Below, piece after piece: positions 22,450-33,979 of a stretch of DNA of 64,000 nucleotides. The translations under genes and the position numbers were made by a program. The stretch is from Ichthyophis bannanicus (lineage: Eukaryota > Chordata > Amphibia > Gymnophiona > Ichthyophiidae), in contig CM066040.1 of NCBI GenBank assembly GCA_033557465.1, forward strand, positions 146,628 through 210,627, read 5' to 3'. The notes under the pieces are model-generated. The model did no database searches. It saw only the letters and a list, made by a program, of their open reading frames with translations, and was not told the DNA's origin. The number at the start of each line of letters is the position of its first letter. Positions within the stretch are counted from its first letter, which is position 1.

Positions 22450-23830
22450 CAAAAAAAAAAAAAAAATAAACTATTATGAGGAGAGCTCCGTGCTGAGACC
22501 CAATGGAAATGAGAGGAAATTGTGGTACAATACAATACCATTAAGAGAGAGACGTACAGGCCGGGAGTTACGGAGGGCACAGCTTGCAGAGTGACAGGTA
22601 GAGGAAGAAAAGCACGCAGTACTGAAGTCTGGCCCCACTCCAACTGCTACTGCTAACCTAAGTCGCAGGCTTGTGGGACGCTAATGAAAACACACCTGAG
22701 TAGGAAGCAGTGTCATTCTAGGTAAGACAACAGCCTTAGTAAACCCAGTGGGAGAAAAAGGAAGCAGAGCCCAGCAACCTAAGAGCTGATGAAGGAGCTC
22801 ACACCGGGGAGGAGAACGGTAAAGACTTTGGTGAGCGAGCTCAGCAGCTGGACAAGCTAACAGCCAAAAAGAATAGCCAAGCTTCAGGAGGAGTGCTCTT
22901 AGTCCTGAAGCCAGCCGAGGTTTGTCTAGGAGAATTGCTCTACGAGGGCCAGCCTAACAGCTTCAAATGGTTCTGATAGGTCCTAGCTTCAAAGAGGTTC
23001 CAATCTGCCAAAAGGTGGGTGGAACACAACTACAACAGCTAGAAGTGACCAGAACCTCAGCTTGGTGGCAAGACCCATGGCTGAACAATTTTAGAGGACA
23101 CTGAGGCAGTTGAATCCAGGAGAAGGAATCCTCAACATTTCCAGTGTAGCACACGTATTCACATTATTGGTGGAGAGCACCTGCTGGCCTGGCAGAGAAG
23201 CTCTCAGGAGCATTTTTACGAAAGCATATAAGCCAGAACCATTTTCCTGACAGCATACAGAGTGCCATATGTACATGCGGAATAGCAGTAAGAAGATGTA
23301 TCGGTAGACTGTCCCTGAGCAGGATTCCTATACACTGACAGGAATTAGCCATCGGACTGTCTCATTGGGCCAGACTAGAGCAGATTGAAAGCTTCGAAAG
23401 AACCAAGTCTTCTACCCAAGAGAGGCATACTGAAGAAACAGGGTAAATTAACCTAGCTGTGTTTAACGTGCTATAGGAACCACTTCTTAATGATAAAGAA
23501 ATACATGCATTACTTGTAGTTGAATTACTATAGACACGCCAAGAAAGATTAAAAAATGTGACACTTTGCTTTTCTTTGAAGGAAGAGCCTATGTTTTTGT
23601 TTGCTGAACGTTTGATGAAAACAGCTGCCCTGCATGTTAAAACGGTCGTGTATGAAGCAGTTTTTCAGTGTCTAGTTTGTAGTGTATAATTGTCCTGATG
23701 TTATTGCCCTGTGGAGAAGACATCCTAAACGTTTGTGTTGAGTCTTAGTTCTTAGGGGAAAGATAAATAAATTGTTCTGGATTGTTTTGCCCTTTAAAAA
23801 CGCAATCGGTATTGTCACCCTACTGTCCTA
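22450..23830 (+). other. Unclassified interspersed unit, poly-A at left and AATAAA-type right end
   Basis: Opens with a 17-bp A run. The purine-rich interior differs sharply from its flanks. It ends near an AGATAAATAAATTG word and a TTGCCCTTTAAAAAC stretch that resemble the end of the 14484-16411 unit. No coding motifs, paired LTRs or target duplication were found. Confidence 0.3.
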
Positions 23831-25955
23831 TTACGACTAAGGAGAAACACACTACAACGTGCCCAGAAGTCCAAGCTGTGGCACCAAGACATAGTATAAT
23901 TCCGTTATTTTTAAGGTACTAACCTTGTGCAGCTCCTGACGCCTAGTTATGGCCCTTTGTGGGCCCTGCGGGCTAGGGTGGCAAGACATACCCAGACAGT
24001 GTCTTTGTCCTTCTTCTGGACAGAGGGCAGTCGGACGGACACACATCTACTTACGTGCATCTGCGGGCGAACATCACCTACCTGTTGGAGGACAGCAACA
24101 ACGACCCATTTGCAAGAGCTCATCCCTGGGAGACTGGGTACCGAGAGGATGTTTTGACCTACTGCAGAGTGTGCCACATGCCTCTGATGGACATTAGCTT
24201 GTTGGACTGGTCTACTTGTTCCGAATAACCGCCTGACCACACAACAACCGTTGCTACGGTGACCTGGCTGGGTGGCCTGTTTGATTGCACAAGACACACA
24301 TACCCGTTCAGCGTACTGTGGCACCTTTAGATATCACACTTGACTAGTCATGCCCAGTGATTCATGGACAGTCTTAACGGGACATGTGTGGTGTTGCAGA
24401 CCTCCTTTGCACTGTGTACACTGTGTCCTGGTCCTATGTGTGCATCAAAACTACTGGAATAGTCGCTGTATGTTTCTACATCCATCTTACATTTTGTTAG
24501 TGTGGTGTTGGCCATATGTGTAACATGCATCGCACGATATCCTCATCTGTTGAGGGGTCACGGGGGCATACAGCCATGCGTGTTGCACAGGGGCAACCTT
24601 GTATACGTACTCTGGTATATTGTCGCCGAACCCTCCATTTGGACATGACACAGTGTGTTGCCACCACAACAGTTTAATGGCCGCCAACACATTTTGGATT
24701 GATGTTTGACCTCACTGTGTCATGGTTCACCGTACAGTGTGACATGTGCCTGTGACTGAGTATGTTGGTACACAAGAGCCGATGTGGCCAGTGTTTGCTT
24801 CTTGTGTGGGGTTTACTGGCCCATGTTTGAGACCTTTCTTTCACACTTGCCATCTACAGGTCATTGTGTTTGGCTACTATACAGACGTGCTGCTGGACAT
24901 TGATTTACAAACATAGCAGTGCATGTCCTTGCCCAGTCCTCTTTAAGGTCCCCTGATGTTCCACCACATCCAGGCCTTTGCCCATGACATTTGCAAGTGT
25001 GGCAAGTTGGATTGTCCGTTTCTGTATGTTCGAGTCGAGGGCGGCGGGGGGCGCATGGGGTTATCCGCCGTCACGGATCGGCGGGTGCCTTTTTACTTGT
25101 GCATCCCATGTATCGTATCTATGTGTACGGTTCATGTATCCCCAAGACACCATTGCAGGGGACCTGACTGACATGGTGATATTCTCTGCATTGTCTGTAA
25201 GGTTCCTTTTTTGGTCTTCTCTGGGATCATGTGCCTCCTGTACTGTTACCTTTATACCTCATTTTGCCATTTGGCCCTTGTGTTTTGGGGTTACATTTGG
25301 TGATGCGTTTATTGCTATATCAAGCATTCTGGGGCCGCTGTGACATATATATATATATCTGTTTGTACACTTTCTAACATGTTTCTACTTATGCTTTTCA
25401 GGCTTTTGCCACCTGTCCTGTGGCAGACGGATATGTTTTTGGGGACAATTCATGACTGATGTGTGTGGTTGTCCCTCATCATACACCGCCTAGTGTCTAC
25501 ATGTGACTAGGGCATCTGGTACAGGCAGCAACATGTGGGGGGTGGGGGTATACTGCATAGTGAACACCAATCAGCTACGGCACATTATCTCTCCCGCCCA
25601 TCATCTTTAGACGTGCCAATGCCCTGTGGGGTGACATGTGGGTAGCTGGCAAGGCTCACTGTGTTTCAGTTTGTTCACTGTAAAACCAAACCACCTTGAT
25701 TTGATTACAGGCGGGTATATACAATAATGTCTACTAAGATTTGACCACAATAAAAGTATGTGTTTGACCCACATTTCTCTCTTGTTCTGCTTAACCACAC
25801 TGACAACATGTCTTTTTGTTATGTTCTGGTAATGTATCATGGCCCACCTGTGGCGCACATCCTTGTACGTTGGTCAGCTGGCTATGTGGCAGCCGTCTGA
25901 CACATCCACATGTGCTAATGGTGTCCATACTGACATTCCCTTTGAGGGCGACCAT
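23831..25955. other. Unassigned; short AT run
   Basis: A short AT dinucleotide run lies at about 25345-25357. No gene, RNA or transposon motif is recognised. Confidence 0.35.
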
Positions 25956-25959
25956 ATGT

Positions 25960-26065
25960 GGGTTGGTGTGCTGGCTGTGGTTGTTTGAGATAGTGGTTGC
26001 AGACATATGTTGGCGCACCATAGGTTGCAGGTTCAAGTCCCCCATGTTTCCTTCTTTTTTGTCTT
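25960..26065 (+). repeat. tRNA-derived SINE head
   Basis: GGTTGCAGGTTCAAGTCCCCC contains a near-perfect pol III B box (GGTTCAAGTCC). About 70 bp upstream GGTGTGCTGGCTGTGG is a candidate A box. It does not fold as an intact tRNA. Confidence 0.45.
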
Positions 26066-26139
26066 GGTTTTGGTGCTAACCTGACACATGAGCCTGCCCT
26101 GACGACTTTTAGTCAGCTCTCCGCCCTACCTTCCATCTC

Positions 26140-26230
26140 TTCGTTTTATTATTTATTATTAACAAGCATTATATAACGCAGCTTCCGAGATCAGCTGCGG
26201 TCCCAATTAAAAAAGTCACAAAAACATTGT
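26140..26230 (-). mobile_element. Possible L2-type 3' tail fragment
   Basis: On the minus strand TATAATGCTTGTTAATAATA followed by AATAATAAAA resembles the TATAAA-TGC...AATAATAAT end of L2 LINEs. Too short for a firm call. Confidence 0.3.
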
Positions 26231-27084
26231 TTGTTACCTGCATGAAAACGTCAACTATATACAATGTAAAGTTATGACTATGTTAAACAGATTGGTCACA
26301 GGACGGTGCAACCATATACGATTATATATACATTGACATTTATGTGAGATTATAGTCATAATGATTGGTTCAGATTCGGTGGGTGGATTAGCTTTTTCTA
26401 TTTGTGGTAGGATATGTTGAAGCAGAAGTTATAGTGAGCGTTGAGTAGAGAGTGTATTAGCCATTATCTAATTCTTTGAGGGTGGTCTATGTGTGTAGGG
26501 TATGCGTGGCAAAAAAAGGGGGGGTGTGTTTTCAAGTTTTTGCGGAATTCATTAATCTCTGTAACATCTTTAGCGACAGGGAGGGGCATTCCAGGCCACA
26601 GGGTGCCCTTGATGCAGCCTATCCGTCGCATATTAGCTATTACATATGGCTCTTTCCTTTCTTTGTATTGTCCATGTCGGCCTTGGGGTGATGTTGCATT
26701 GCTGTTATTGATCTGATGTGGTTCCATGTCTGGTCTGTAGGTTCATGTCTCACATCCTCTTTGTGCCCCGTTCTGTCCCCCATTTTGCCCCTGCTCCACA
26801 GAGCAGTCACTGCCTGCCGCCCAATAGGGTTTAGGTTTCTTTGCTCTTTTGCATGCTGTGTCCACACTGCAAACATTTCAGTTTTGTGTGCGTGCATGTT
26901 TTATATGTGGCTGTTTGTCCCAATTACTGACCTGTGATATGAACTGTACACACCGGTTTTCTACCTGTGCATTGCATACTTTTCGTGACTGTTGGGGTTG
27001 CCCTATCCTGGCAGCCATCTGTGTTTGTTGGTGTGGTGCCCTCCAGTTGGTTTCTTTCTGTATGCAGCCTTTGCTGATGATACT

Positions 27085-27165
27085 CATATGTTGGTGTTGT
27101 AGCCTACTGGTTTTTGTGCCATTGCCATTTGTGCGACTGGTCATGGGTTTGACTCCCTCTCTTTT
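27085..27165 (+). repeat. tRNA-derived SINE head
   Basis: GTAGCCTACTGGTTTTTGTG (A-box-like) is followed by GGTCATGGGTTTGACTCCC (B-box-like) at about 40 bp, which is tRNA-like spacing. Related in layout to the copies at 6.6, 26.0 and 28.2 kb. Confidence 0.5.
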
Positions 27166-28049
27166 TCTAATTATATATTATTTATAACTCTCATCCACAA
27201 CGTACTGTTGCATTCCAGTTACAGTCCTATCTGTGACAATCTGTGCTGCTGGCACATTATAACCCTCATCACTGTTTGCCAAACATCCTGTCTGTCAGTC
27301 TATCTATGTCCTGCAAGCTCTGTGGCATCCTGCCCTAACTGTGCAGTCTGCTAACCCCCATGTCCTGCACTGGCATACTTTTCATGCATCGCGGCTCGTC
27401 ATTTCTTGGCCTCTCCTCTGTCCTGCTTCTGCATGGCACTGGGGGCTACTCCTCTGTCCTCCCTGTCATTGCACGTCTCCGCTGCCACCACCTCATGGGC
27501 TCCTCTGCTGGACACGTGTCCCATCCTCCTCTGCCACACACTGTCAATTGTTGCAACTGTACAGTACCATCGACCCTGTCCATTGGAACATCTGGCCCTG
27601 CAATATATTTGCTCCACTTTACCTGCTACCACATGGGCTGCTCGCAGATTTGGCTGGGCCCAAAATCCCCCTCAAAGCCTCAGACATCTACTTCCTTTAC
27701 ATCACCTGTTCATTGCCTTTCCTGTTACTGCTCTTGTGCGTGTTATAGTTTACATCTGTGTTTGACCCATACATTTCATGCTTGTGACCTTGGGGCAAGC
27801 CTTACGGCCCTTGGTCCCCATGTTTCTTCCTGTGTCATTTAACATCCTTTGGGCATCTTTGCAACACCTTAGGTTTGGCCAGCTTTCTGGGCACCTATAT
27901 GCGATGCCTTGGGAGGGTACCACCTTTTCCTGCCACCCTCTGGGGGCCACATTATGACCTTCCCTTGGATGACGTGGTGCTTTATGATGTGCCTTATGGT
28001 GCACTCTAAAAGGTGCATTAGGTTCGGGCACAGGGGTGAGCGTTTTTTT

Positions 28050-28215
28050 GGTGGACACTGGCAGATTGTTGAGATTTGTCCTGACTGTTTACAGGTGGGA
28101 AAAGGGATTGGCTCAGGACAGCCTGCTCACAATATGAGGCCCCACTCTGAGGGGAATTGGAACTCATGACTGCTGTAGCAGCAGTCCAATTGTATTAACC
28201 AGTGTGCTATACCTC
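28050..28215 (-). repeat. tRNA-derived SINE
   Basis: On the minus strand a GGTATAGCACACTGGTTAA A-box region is followed by GAGTTCCAATTCCCC as B box. A body then contains CCTGAGCCAATCCC and CACCTGTAAACAGTCAGG. It shares CTGGTTAATAC with the copy at 6625-6705. Confidence 0.5.
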
Positions 28216-28407
28216 TGTTGCTGTGATGGCCAAGTCATACGCGCACTAATTAAGGCTAACGCACGTTCCCATTCCACCCCGGCTTCCCTCTAATATCACG
28301 ACGATAACTGGGCCGAAATGCTATCTTAAGACCGGAACGCCCACTACCTTATATGTCATTTGTCACAGTAAGACTGCTGAGCTAAAGTCCGGTAACATTC
28401 AGACGGT

Positions 28408-28427
28408 TTAGTAAACATACCCCCATG
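28408..28427 (-). repeat. Right terminal repeat of a PIF/Harbinger-type element (candidate)
   Basis: GGTTTAGTAAACATACCCC reads on the minus strand as GGGGTATGTTTACTAAACC. It matches the end at 3300-3317 except for one inserted base and the last positions. It faces inward, as expected of a pair. A related TTTAGTAAACATGCCCC followed by TTA also occurs at about 29914-29933. Confidence 0.45.
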
Positions 28428-28477
28428 TCTACTACTCTGTTATGTTTTTTTGAAGGTTGTGAATAAACAGATACCTA

Positions 28478-29759
28478 AAGGTGGCGGTCGGTTTATATAG
28501 TGTATCTTGACTTTCAGAATGTCTTTGGGCAAGGTCCCTCCTCAGAGACTTTGTGCGCACAAAGTACAAAGTCATGGTTTACAATTGTGGATCAGGGAAA
28601 TGGTTAAAAGAGAAAACGCAGAGGGTAGAGGGCTAAATGGCCAATTTTACCAATGGCTAAAGGCGAATAGTTGAGTACCCCAGAGATCTGTGCTGGGTCT
28701 GCATACTTTTTGAATATATTCATAAATTACCTGGAAAAGGGAATAATGAGTGAGGTTATAAAATTTGCAGATGACCTGAAACTATTTAAGTTGTTAACAA
28801 ACCCAATGAGGATTGTGAAAAAGGGTTGCAAGAGGATCTTGATACATTGGAAGACTGGGGGCAAAAAAAATTGTTTTTTTTTTTCAACTGGCAGATGAAA
28901 TTTAATGGTGACAACTGCCAAGTTAACGCAACTCATAGGAAAAGAACAACCCAAACTATGTTTATACAATGCCAATGGTTCCACCTTAAGGCACCACCAC
29001 CCCAGGAAACAGAGTTAGGGGCGTCATCGTGGATAACCTGTTAAAACCCTCTGCCCAGTGGTGCAGAGGCGGCCTAAGGAGAGCAAATAGAATGCTAGGT
29101 ATCAGAAGGAAAGGGATGGAACATAAACAAATATAAATTATTATGCCGCTATATCGTTTCCATGATGTGACCAGACCTTGAATAGTGGTGTTGCGAGTTC
29201 TGGTCACCGTATCTTAACAAAGGATATATGCATTATTATAAAGGTACAGAGAAGAGCCACCAATAATGGTAAAGGGTATGGAAGAATACCCCTATTAAGA
29301 GAGGCTAACAAGGTTAGGGCTCTTCAACCTGGAAAAAGAGACGGCTGAGGGAATATATATGATAGAGGTCTATAAATTTAATGAATGAGAGTGGAGAACG
29401 GGGTAAAACATAGATTGAATTTTTTATGTGCATCAGAATATAGAAAGACTAGGGGACATGGCAATGAAGCTACCGGGTAAACTATCTAAAACTAAGAAGA
29501 GGAATATTTTTTACTGCAACGTGGAATCAAACTTGGACTAAATTTGTTACCGGTAGGCTGTAGTAAAGCTGGTAGTGTAGATGGGTTTTAAAAAAAGGTT
29601 TGGAAAAGTTCCTGGAGAGAATGGTTCATAAACCCTTATTAAAAAGGGGCCCCAGGATATCCCTGGGGCTGGGCACGTGGCGGACCCCAATACAAGAAGC
29701 ATTGTGGAACCTGTGTCTTTTTTGGGGAAAACTGTTAGGGTAACTTATGACCCTAGGAC
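28478..29759 (+). mobile_element. CR1 LINE, RT to 3' end, left part of a split copy
   Basis: Begins in the RT domain (a YLDFQ-like stretch near 28505) and passes a degraded [13 protein letters not shown] site (about 28675-28695). It carries the catalytic block FADDLKLF at 28762-28785 in an open stretch. Down to about 29750 it is typical CR1 C-terminal and 3'UTR sequence, e.g. ACAGAGAAGAGCCACCA. It is interrupted by the hAT element at 29760 and resumes at 32606. It is truncated at the 5' end (no endonuclease). The same CR1 subfamily occurs at 40848-45498 and 51597-52862. Confidence 0.8.
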
Positions 29760-30869
29760 CATGGGATGACTAACCTTTGTGCCCCGAGTGGCCCAGACTG
29801 CCGCACAAAACCAAAGAATTTCCTTCAAAGTGCCAGCACGTCCAGTAACCTCATTTGCATAAGGGGCCGTCTTTTGCGGGGTCAATATTTGCATAATGTT
29901 ACCATACACGAACTTTAGTAAACATGCCCCTTAATGAGTATATGGATAAAGAAAGACTAACAGGTTTCTTCTACATTACGATAACATCCAGTCACCAACC
30001 GCCAGGCACATTAGGACTACACACTACAGAACTCTGCCCATTTAGAACCCATAGCAAACCCGCCGTATCCTAACAGTCACTTCAGGACTTCACAAAGCAC
30101 CATACCCTAACTATCAAAAGAGCAACACTGCAAATATAGTCACCCTATACGTATTCATGAGAAGCGTGAGCAAGTACATGGTACCTACTGGGGTAGAGAA
30201 CAAGTGACAATGTCAAGATAGGTGAAGTCTATAAACAGAATACCTCAGCTCAGTTACACATGCAGAACAGAACCTCACCACACAAGGAATCACAATTTAA
30301 AATCATGAAGACAATAATTAAACTGGGAACCCCAAAGCCAACTTGGAATATACACAACACTGTAGAAATAAAACTATAAATTAATTTCCGCTTGTACTAA
30401 ACAAAGCGCAAAAATTAATGATGCACATTTCCCAGAGCTGACATATTCCAGTTAATAAATTCACAATAAAGAGAGATTTTTCTACCTGTGGTGAATTTTT
30501 TTTCATTTGCTATTGTTCCAGACTCTTTCTTCTGGTTTCTTCGTGTGTTCTGCTATCTCTGCATCTGCTGTCCTTTTGTCCTTTGTTCTGTCTTCTTTTT
30601 TTTTTTTTCCTTTCTCTCTCTCCATCTGCTTTTACTTACTTATCTTTCTCCTTTGCTCTTTCCTCATTCCTATTTCATCTCAAAATTTACCCCTCCATCC
30701 TCCCATCCCCACTTATTCTCCCAATACCCGGCCAATTGTAGATTTTTTATCCCTCCCACACAAAATATTTTTCCCCTCTCCATTTTACTCTCCCAGCCCC
30801 ATCCCATTCTAATCCTCCCCCAACACCAGCACCCTTCTAGTTCCAGCCTCACCCAGCATCCATTCCCTT

Positions 30870-32160
30870 CTAGTCCCTGCATCAGCCCATTTCCAGTCCG
30901 AGCCGCCCCCAAACCCATTTCCAGTCCTAGCAACCTCCCAACAAAATACCAGTACTAGCCCCCCCTCATCAACCCTCTTCCAGTCCTAACCCCCCATAAG
31001 CCCATTTCCAGTCCTAGCTCCCCCATCTATTTGCAGTCCCATCCGAGTCCCTCCATCAGCTCATTTCCAAACCCAGCCCCCCATGAGCCCATTTCTAGTC
31101 CTTTCCTAGCCCCACCATCAGCCCAGGTCAAATCCTAGCGCCCCGCCACGCCGCCCAGTTCCCATCCAGGCCCCCCATGAGCCTACTTCCAGTTCTAGCC
31201 CCTTCATGAGGTCCATTTCAAATCCAAACCCCCCACCACAGCCCATTTTCCAATCTTAGCACCCCCCCAACAGCCAATTTCCAGTCCTATTCTAGCCCCT
31301 CCATCAGCCCATTTCCTGTCCTAGCCCCCCCTCACCCATTTCCAGTCCTAGCTCCCTCCCCCTCACAACCCATTTCCATTCCAAGCCCCCAATCCATCAG
31401 CTATTTGCAGTTCAAGCCCTCCTTCCACTCAGCCCATTTCCAGTCTTAGCCCCCCCATAGCCCATTACCAGTCCTAACCCCCCATCAGCCCATTACCAGT
31501 CCTAACCCCCCCATCAGCCCATTTCCAGTCTTAGCCACCCCCCCCCATAGCCCATTACTAGTCCTCCCCCCCCCCAAATCACCATCACCATCACCATCAC
31601 CAGCCCACTTCCAGCCTTAGCACCCCCCATGGCCCATTACTAGTCCTAACCCCCCCCCCCATCAGCCCATTTCCAGTCTTAGCCCCCCCCATGGCCAATT
31701 ACCAGTCCTAACCCCGGCCAATTACCAGTCCTAACCCCCCCCCCCTGGCAAATTACCAGTCCTACCCCCCCCCTGGCCAATTACCAGTCCTACCCCCCCC
31801 CCGGCCAATTACCAGTCCTACCCCCCCCCATCAGCCCCTTTCCAGTCTTAGCCCCCCCCCTGGCCAATTACCAGTCCTAACCCCCCCCCCTGGCCAATTA
31901 CCAGTCCTACCCCCCCCCTGCCAATTACCAGTCCTACCCCCCCCCCCCGGCCAATTACCAGTCCTACCCCCCCCGGCCAATTACCCAGTCCTAACCCCCC
32001 CATCAGCCCCTTTCCAGTCTTAGCCCCCCCCCCCCATCATGGCCAATTACCAGTCCTAACCCCCCCCATCAGCCCCTTTCCAGTCTTAGCCCCCCCCCAT
32101 CAGCCCATTTCCAGTCTTAGCCTCCCCACCATAGCCCATTACCAGTCCTAAACCCCCTTC
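30870..32160. repeat. C-rich minisatellite, ~28-35-bp units
   Basis: Unit theme CCCATTTCCAGTCCTAGCCC with a variable C run and CATCAG. Between about 31740 and 32040 a subvariant GGCCAATTACCAGTCCTA takes over. The same theme fills the related element at 61590-62570, so the array belongs to the transposon family. Confidence 0.85.
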
Positions 32161-32170
32161 CCCCCTATCA

Positions 32171-32510
32171 TCCCAAATTAAAAAAAAAAACCCAAACAAA
32201 GCGGCTGCTTCTGCCGCGGCAGCCTCAAGAGCTCTGCCGCGGGGCCCCCCCCCTGCCCTGCAGAGCCTCCCTGCATCATCTACCTTCAAGTCGCAAAACG
32301 CGGGCTTCTTTCAGAGCCGCGAGAGTTTCCTTTCTCGCGGGAGAGCCGCGAGAAAGGAAACTCTCGCGGCTCTGAAAGAAGCCCGCGTTTTGCGACTTGA
32401 AGGTAGATGATGCAGGGAGGCTCTGCCGGGGGGGCCCCGCGGCAGAGCTCTTGAGGCTGCCGCGGCAGAAGCAGCCGGTTTGTTTGGTTTTTTTTTTTTT
32501 AAATTTGGGA
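32171..32510. repeat. GC-rich ~340-bp near-perfect inverted repeat
   Basis: The left arm 32171-32340 and right arm 32346-32510 are reverse complements over nearly their whole length, with a 5-bp centre (GAGAG). The innermost stem pairs TTTCCTTTCTCGCGG with CCGCGAGAAAGGAAA. Differences are a few indels in C/G and A/T runs. The high identity suggests recent formation or ongoing conversion. It lies just inside the hAT right terminus. Confidence 0.9.
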
Positions 32511-32605
32511 CCTTTTAAATGCGGACCTTCCCGCGTGCCAGCTGCAAGGCCTTCGCGTGCCACAGCTGGCACGCGTGCCATAGGTTCGCCATCGCTGACC
32601 TAGAC

Positions 32606-32692
32606 TGACCACTGCTGGAAACAGGATATTGGGTTTCTTGGCCTTGGTCTTACCCAGTATGGCATATCTTATGTTCTTAAAAAGTAGCAAAA
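32606..32692 (+). mobile_element. CR1 LINE 3' end, right part of the split copy
   Basis: GACCACTGCTGGAAACAGG then GGATATTGGGTTTCTTGG and CCAGTATGGCATATCTTATG continue the CR1 interrupted at 29760. It ends at the typical TTATGTTCTTA. Confidence 0.85.
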
Positions 32693-33168
32693 ATATTTCA
32701 TTGCTATTCTACTATGGGGAAAGAAAAAAAACAGATGGGACTGGGTTCCATGAATGAGCTGATGAAATGTTCTGTGTGGCACCAAACCTGATTGAGGCTA
32801 TCAGACTGTAATGGGGAAATGAAATCAATCCCTAGCCACCAGCCTTCTGTCCCTGATGGGAATACCAATATTTTGCTGATCCCCTCTACAAAAAAGACTC
32901 TGGATGGTCTCTATCATCCTCACTCAATGCTTTCAATGAAAGTCATCAAAACACTGGGTAGTAATTTTAAATGATTGGCATTACTGCTAGTTCCATGACT
33001 GGCAGCTTCTTGAGAATAACTAATCAATGCACAATTACCAAACAAACCCCTTCCAAAACCAAAAATAAAGAAATTCCTTATCTTTTTGTCGGAAGATGCC
33101 GAGGGAGGCTAGAATAACGTCTAACCCCACCAGACGGCAACCTCCATTTTATTCATAAATATAAACTT

Positions 33169-33426
33169 CATCAAGAAAACTTAACTCAACGGTAGGGTTC
33201 CAGGCCAAACAATTTAACTTATCATTGGGGAGTGCGGTATCCAAAAGATCAGGCTCAAGGCACGACGTGGCATTTTAGACGAGTCGATGGAAGCACTTGA
33301 TACAGGGAGAGGATCCCAAAACGTGCACCTCTTGCCTTGAGCCTGATCTTTTGGATACCGCATTCCCCAATGATAAGTTAAGTCGTTTGGACTGGAGCCC
33401 TACTGTTGAGTTAAGTTTTCTTGATG
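33169..33426. repeat. Foldback repeat, 94-bp arms
   Basis: 33169-33262 and 33333-33426 are inverse copies with few mismatches, separated by 70 bp. The outer ends are CATCAAGAAAACTTAACTC and its inverse. No terminal motif of a known transposon superfamily or clear target duplication was seen. It could be a MITE or a locally formed palindrome. Confidence 0.85.
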
Positions 33427-33940
33427 TTGCCTCTTGTTAAAAAGCCACACCGCTGCTACTCCTAATCCTATGGCTATCCTCACCTTTACCTCTCATGCTA
33501 GTACAGTCTTCCTTTCTGCAGGTTTCTAGACTCTCCATTCCCTCGTTCCACTCTTAACGACCCAGTGGACTGGGACCCCGGGGTTTTATAGTGTTACAAT
33601 ATATCACAGTAGAGGCAGTGAACATACCAAAGCGACATTTGTCAGAAAACAGATGTGCACTGTTGACTATGTATTCACTGACTACTAACTCAGAATACTT
33701 TGAGGACTTGATTCTATTACAGGGAACCTATGTAATGCCAAACAAGTGCTTATTTGATTTCTATTTTATGAAGGTAGCATAGGCACCAGTGTGTCTTTAG
33801 AAAGCAGGCACCCAAAAGCAGCCGGAGTAGTGCACAAACCTCTTGCACCAAGTTGCACCAGCTGCAAGAAAGGTGTAAATCTCTTTTATAGGGATGTGCA
33901 GTTCAGGCTTGTTTGGACGTTTATTTCTATAATTACTAAT

Positions 33941-33979
33941 GGGGGTAATTCTGTGCCATGAAATAGCAGAATTACCCCC
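33941..33979. repeat. Short hairpin
   Basis: GGGGGTAATTCTG pairs with CAGAATTACCCCC across a 13-bp loop. Confidence 0.7.

Larger units (their letters stand above)
29760..32597. mobile_element. Non-autonomous hAT-like element inserted in CR1
   Basis: The right end, read inward, is CAGCGATGGCGAACCTATGG, a hAT-type terminus. The left end CATGGGATGACTAACCTTTG aligns with it at most positions. Flanks CCTAGGAC (29752-29759) and ACCTAGAC (32598-32605) fit a decayed 8-bp target duplication, and CR1 sequence continues across the gap. Inside are an AT-rich block (30280-30600) homologous to 61026-61280, a C-rich minisatellite (30870-32160) and a GC-rich hairpin (32171-32510). No transposase is present. 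A Harbinger-like end at about 29914-29933 may be a separate small insertion. Confidence 0.65.

Noticed and set aside
23927..24324. Possible second transposase gene (76-125 codons, both strands)
   Set aside because: No DDE, Myb or zinc-finger motif, and frames on both strands overlap.
27341..27842. Three overlapping open frames of 119-160 codons
   Set aside because: All three phases are open over the same bases because the region is poor in stops. No motif or codon bias supports any of them.
25960..28215. Functional tRNA genes
   Set aside because: B-box words are present but acceptor and anticodon stems do not form, and the bodies continue into SINE-like sequence.
29871..29933. A ~60-bp Harbinger MITE between AAGGGGCCGTC and CATGCCCCTTA
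   Set aside because: The two ends match poorly beyond GGGGC and the flanking TAA and TTA are not a direct duplication. Kept only as a possible single terminus.
30488..30958. 156-codon frame with hydrophobic start
   Set aside because: T/C-rich low complexity inside the hAT-like element. The homologous block at 61209-61544 also happens to be open but the two proteins do not align as conserved coding sequence.
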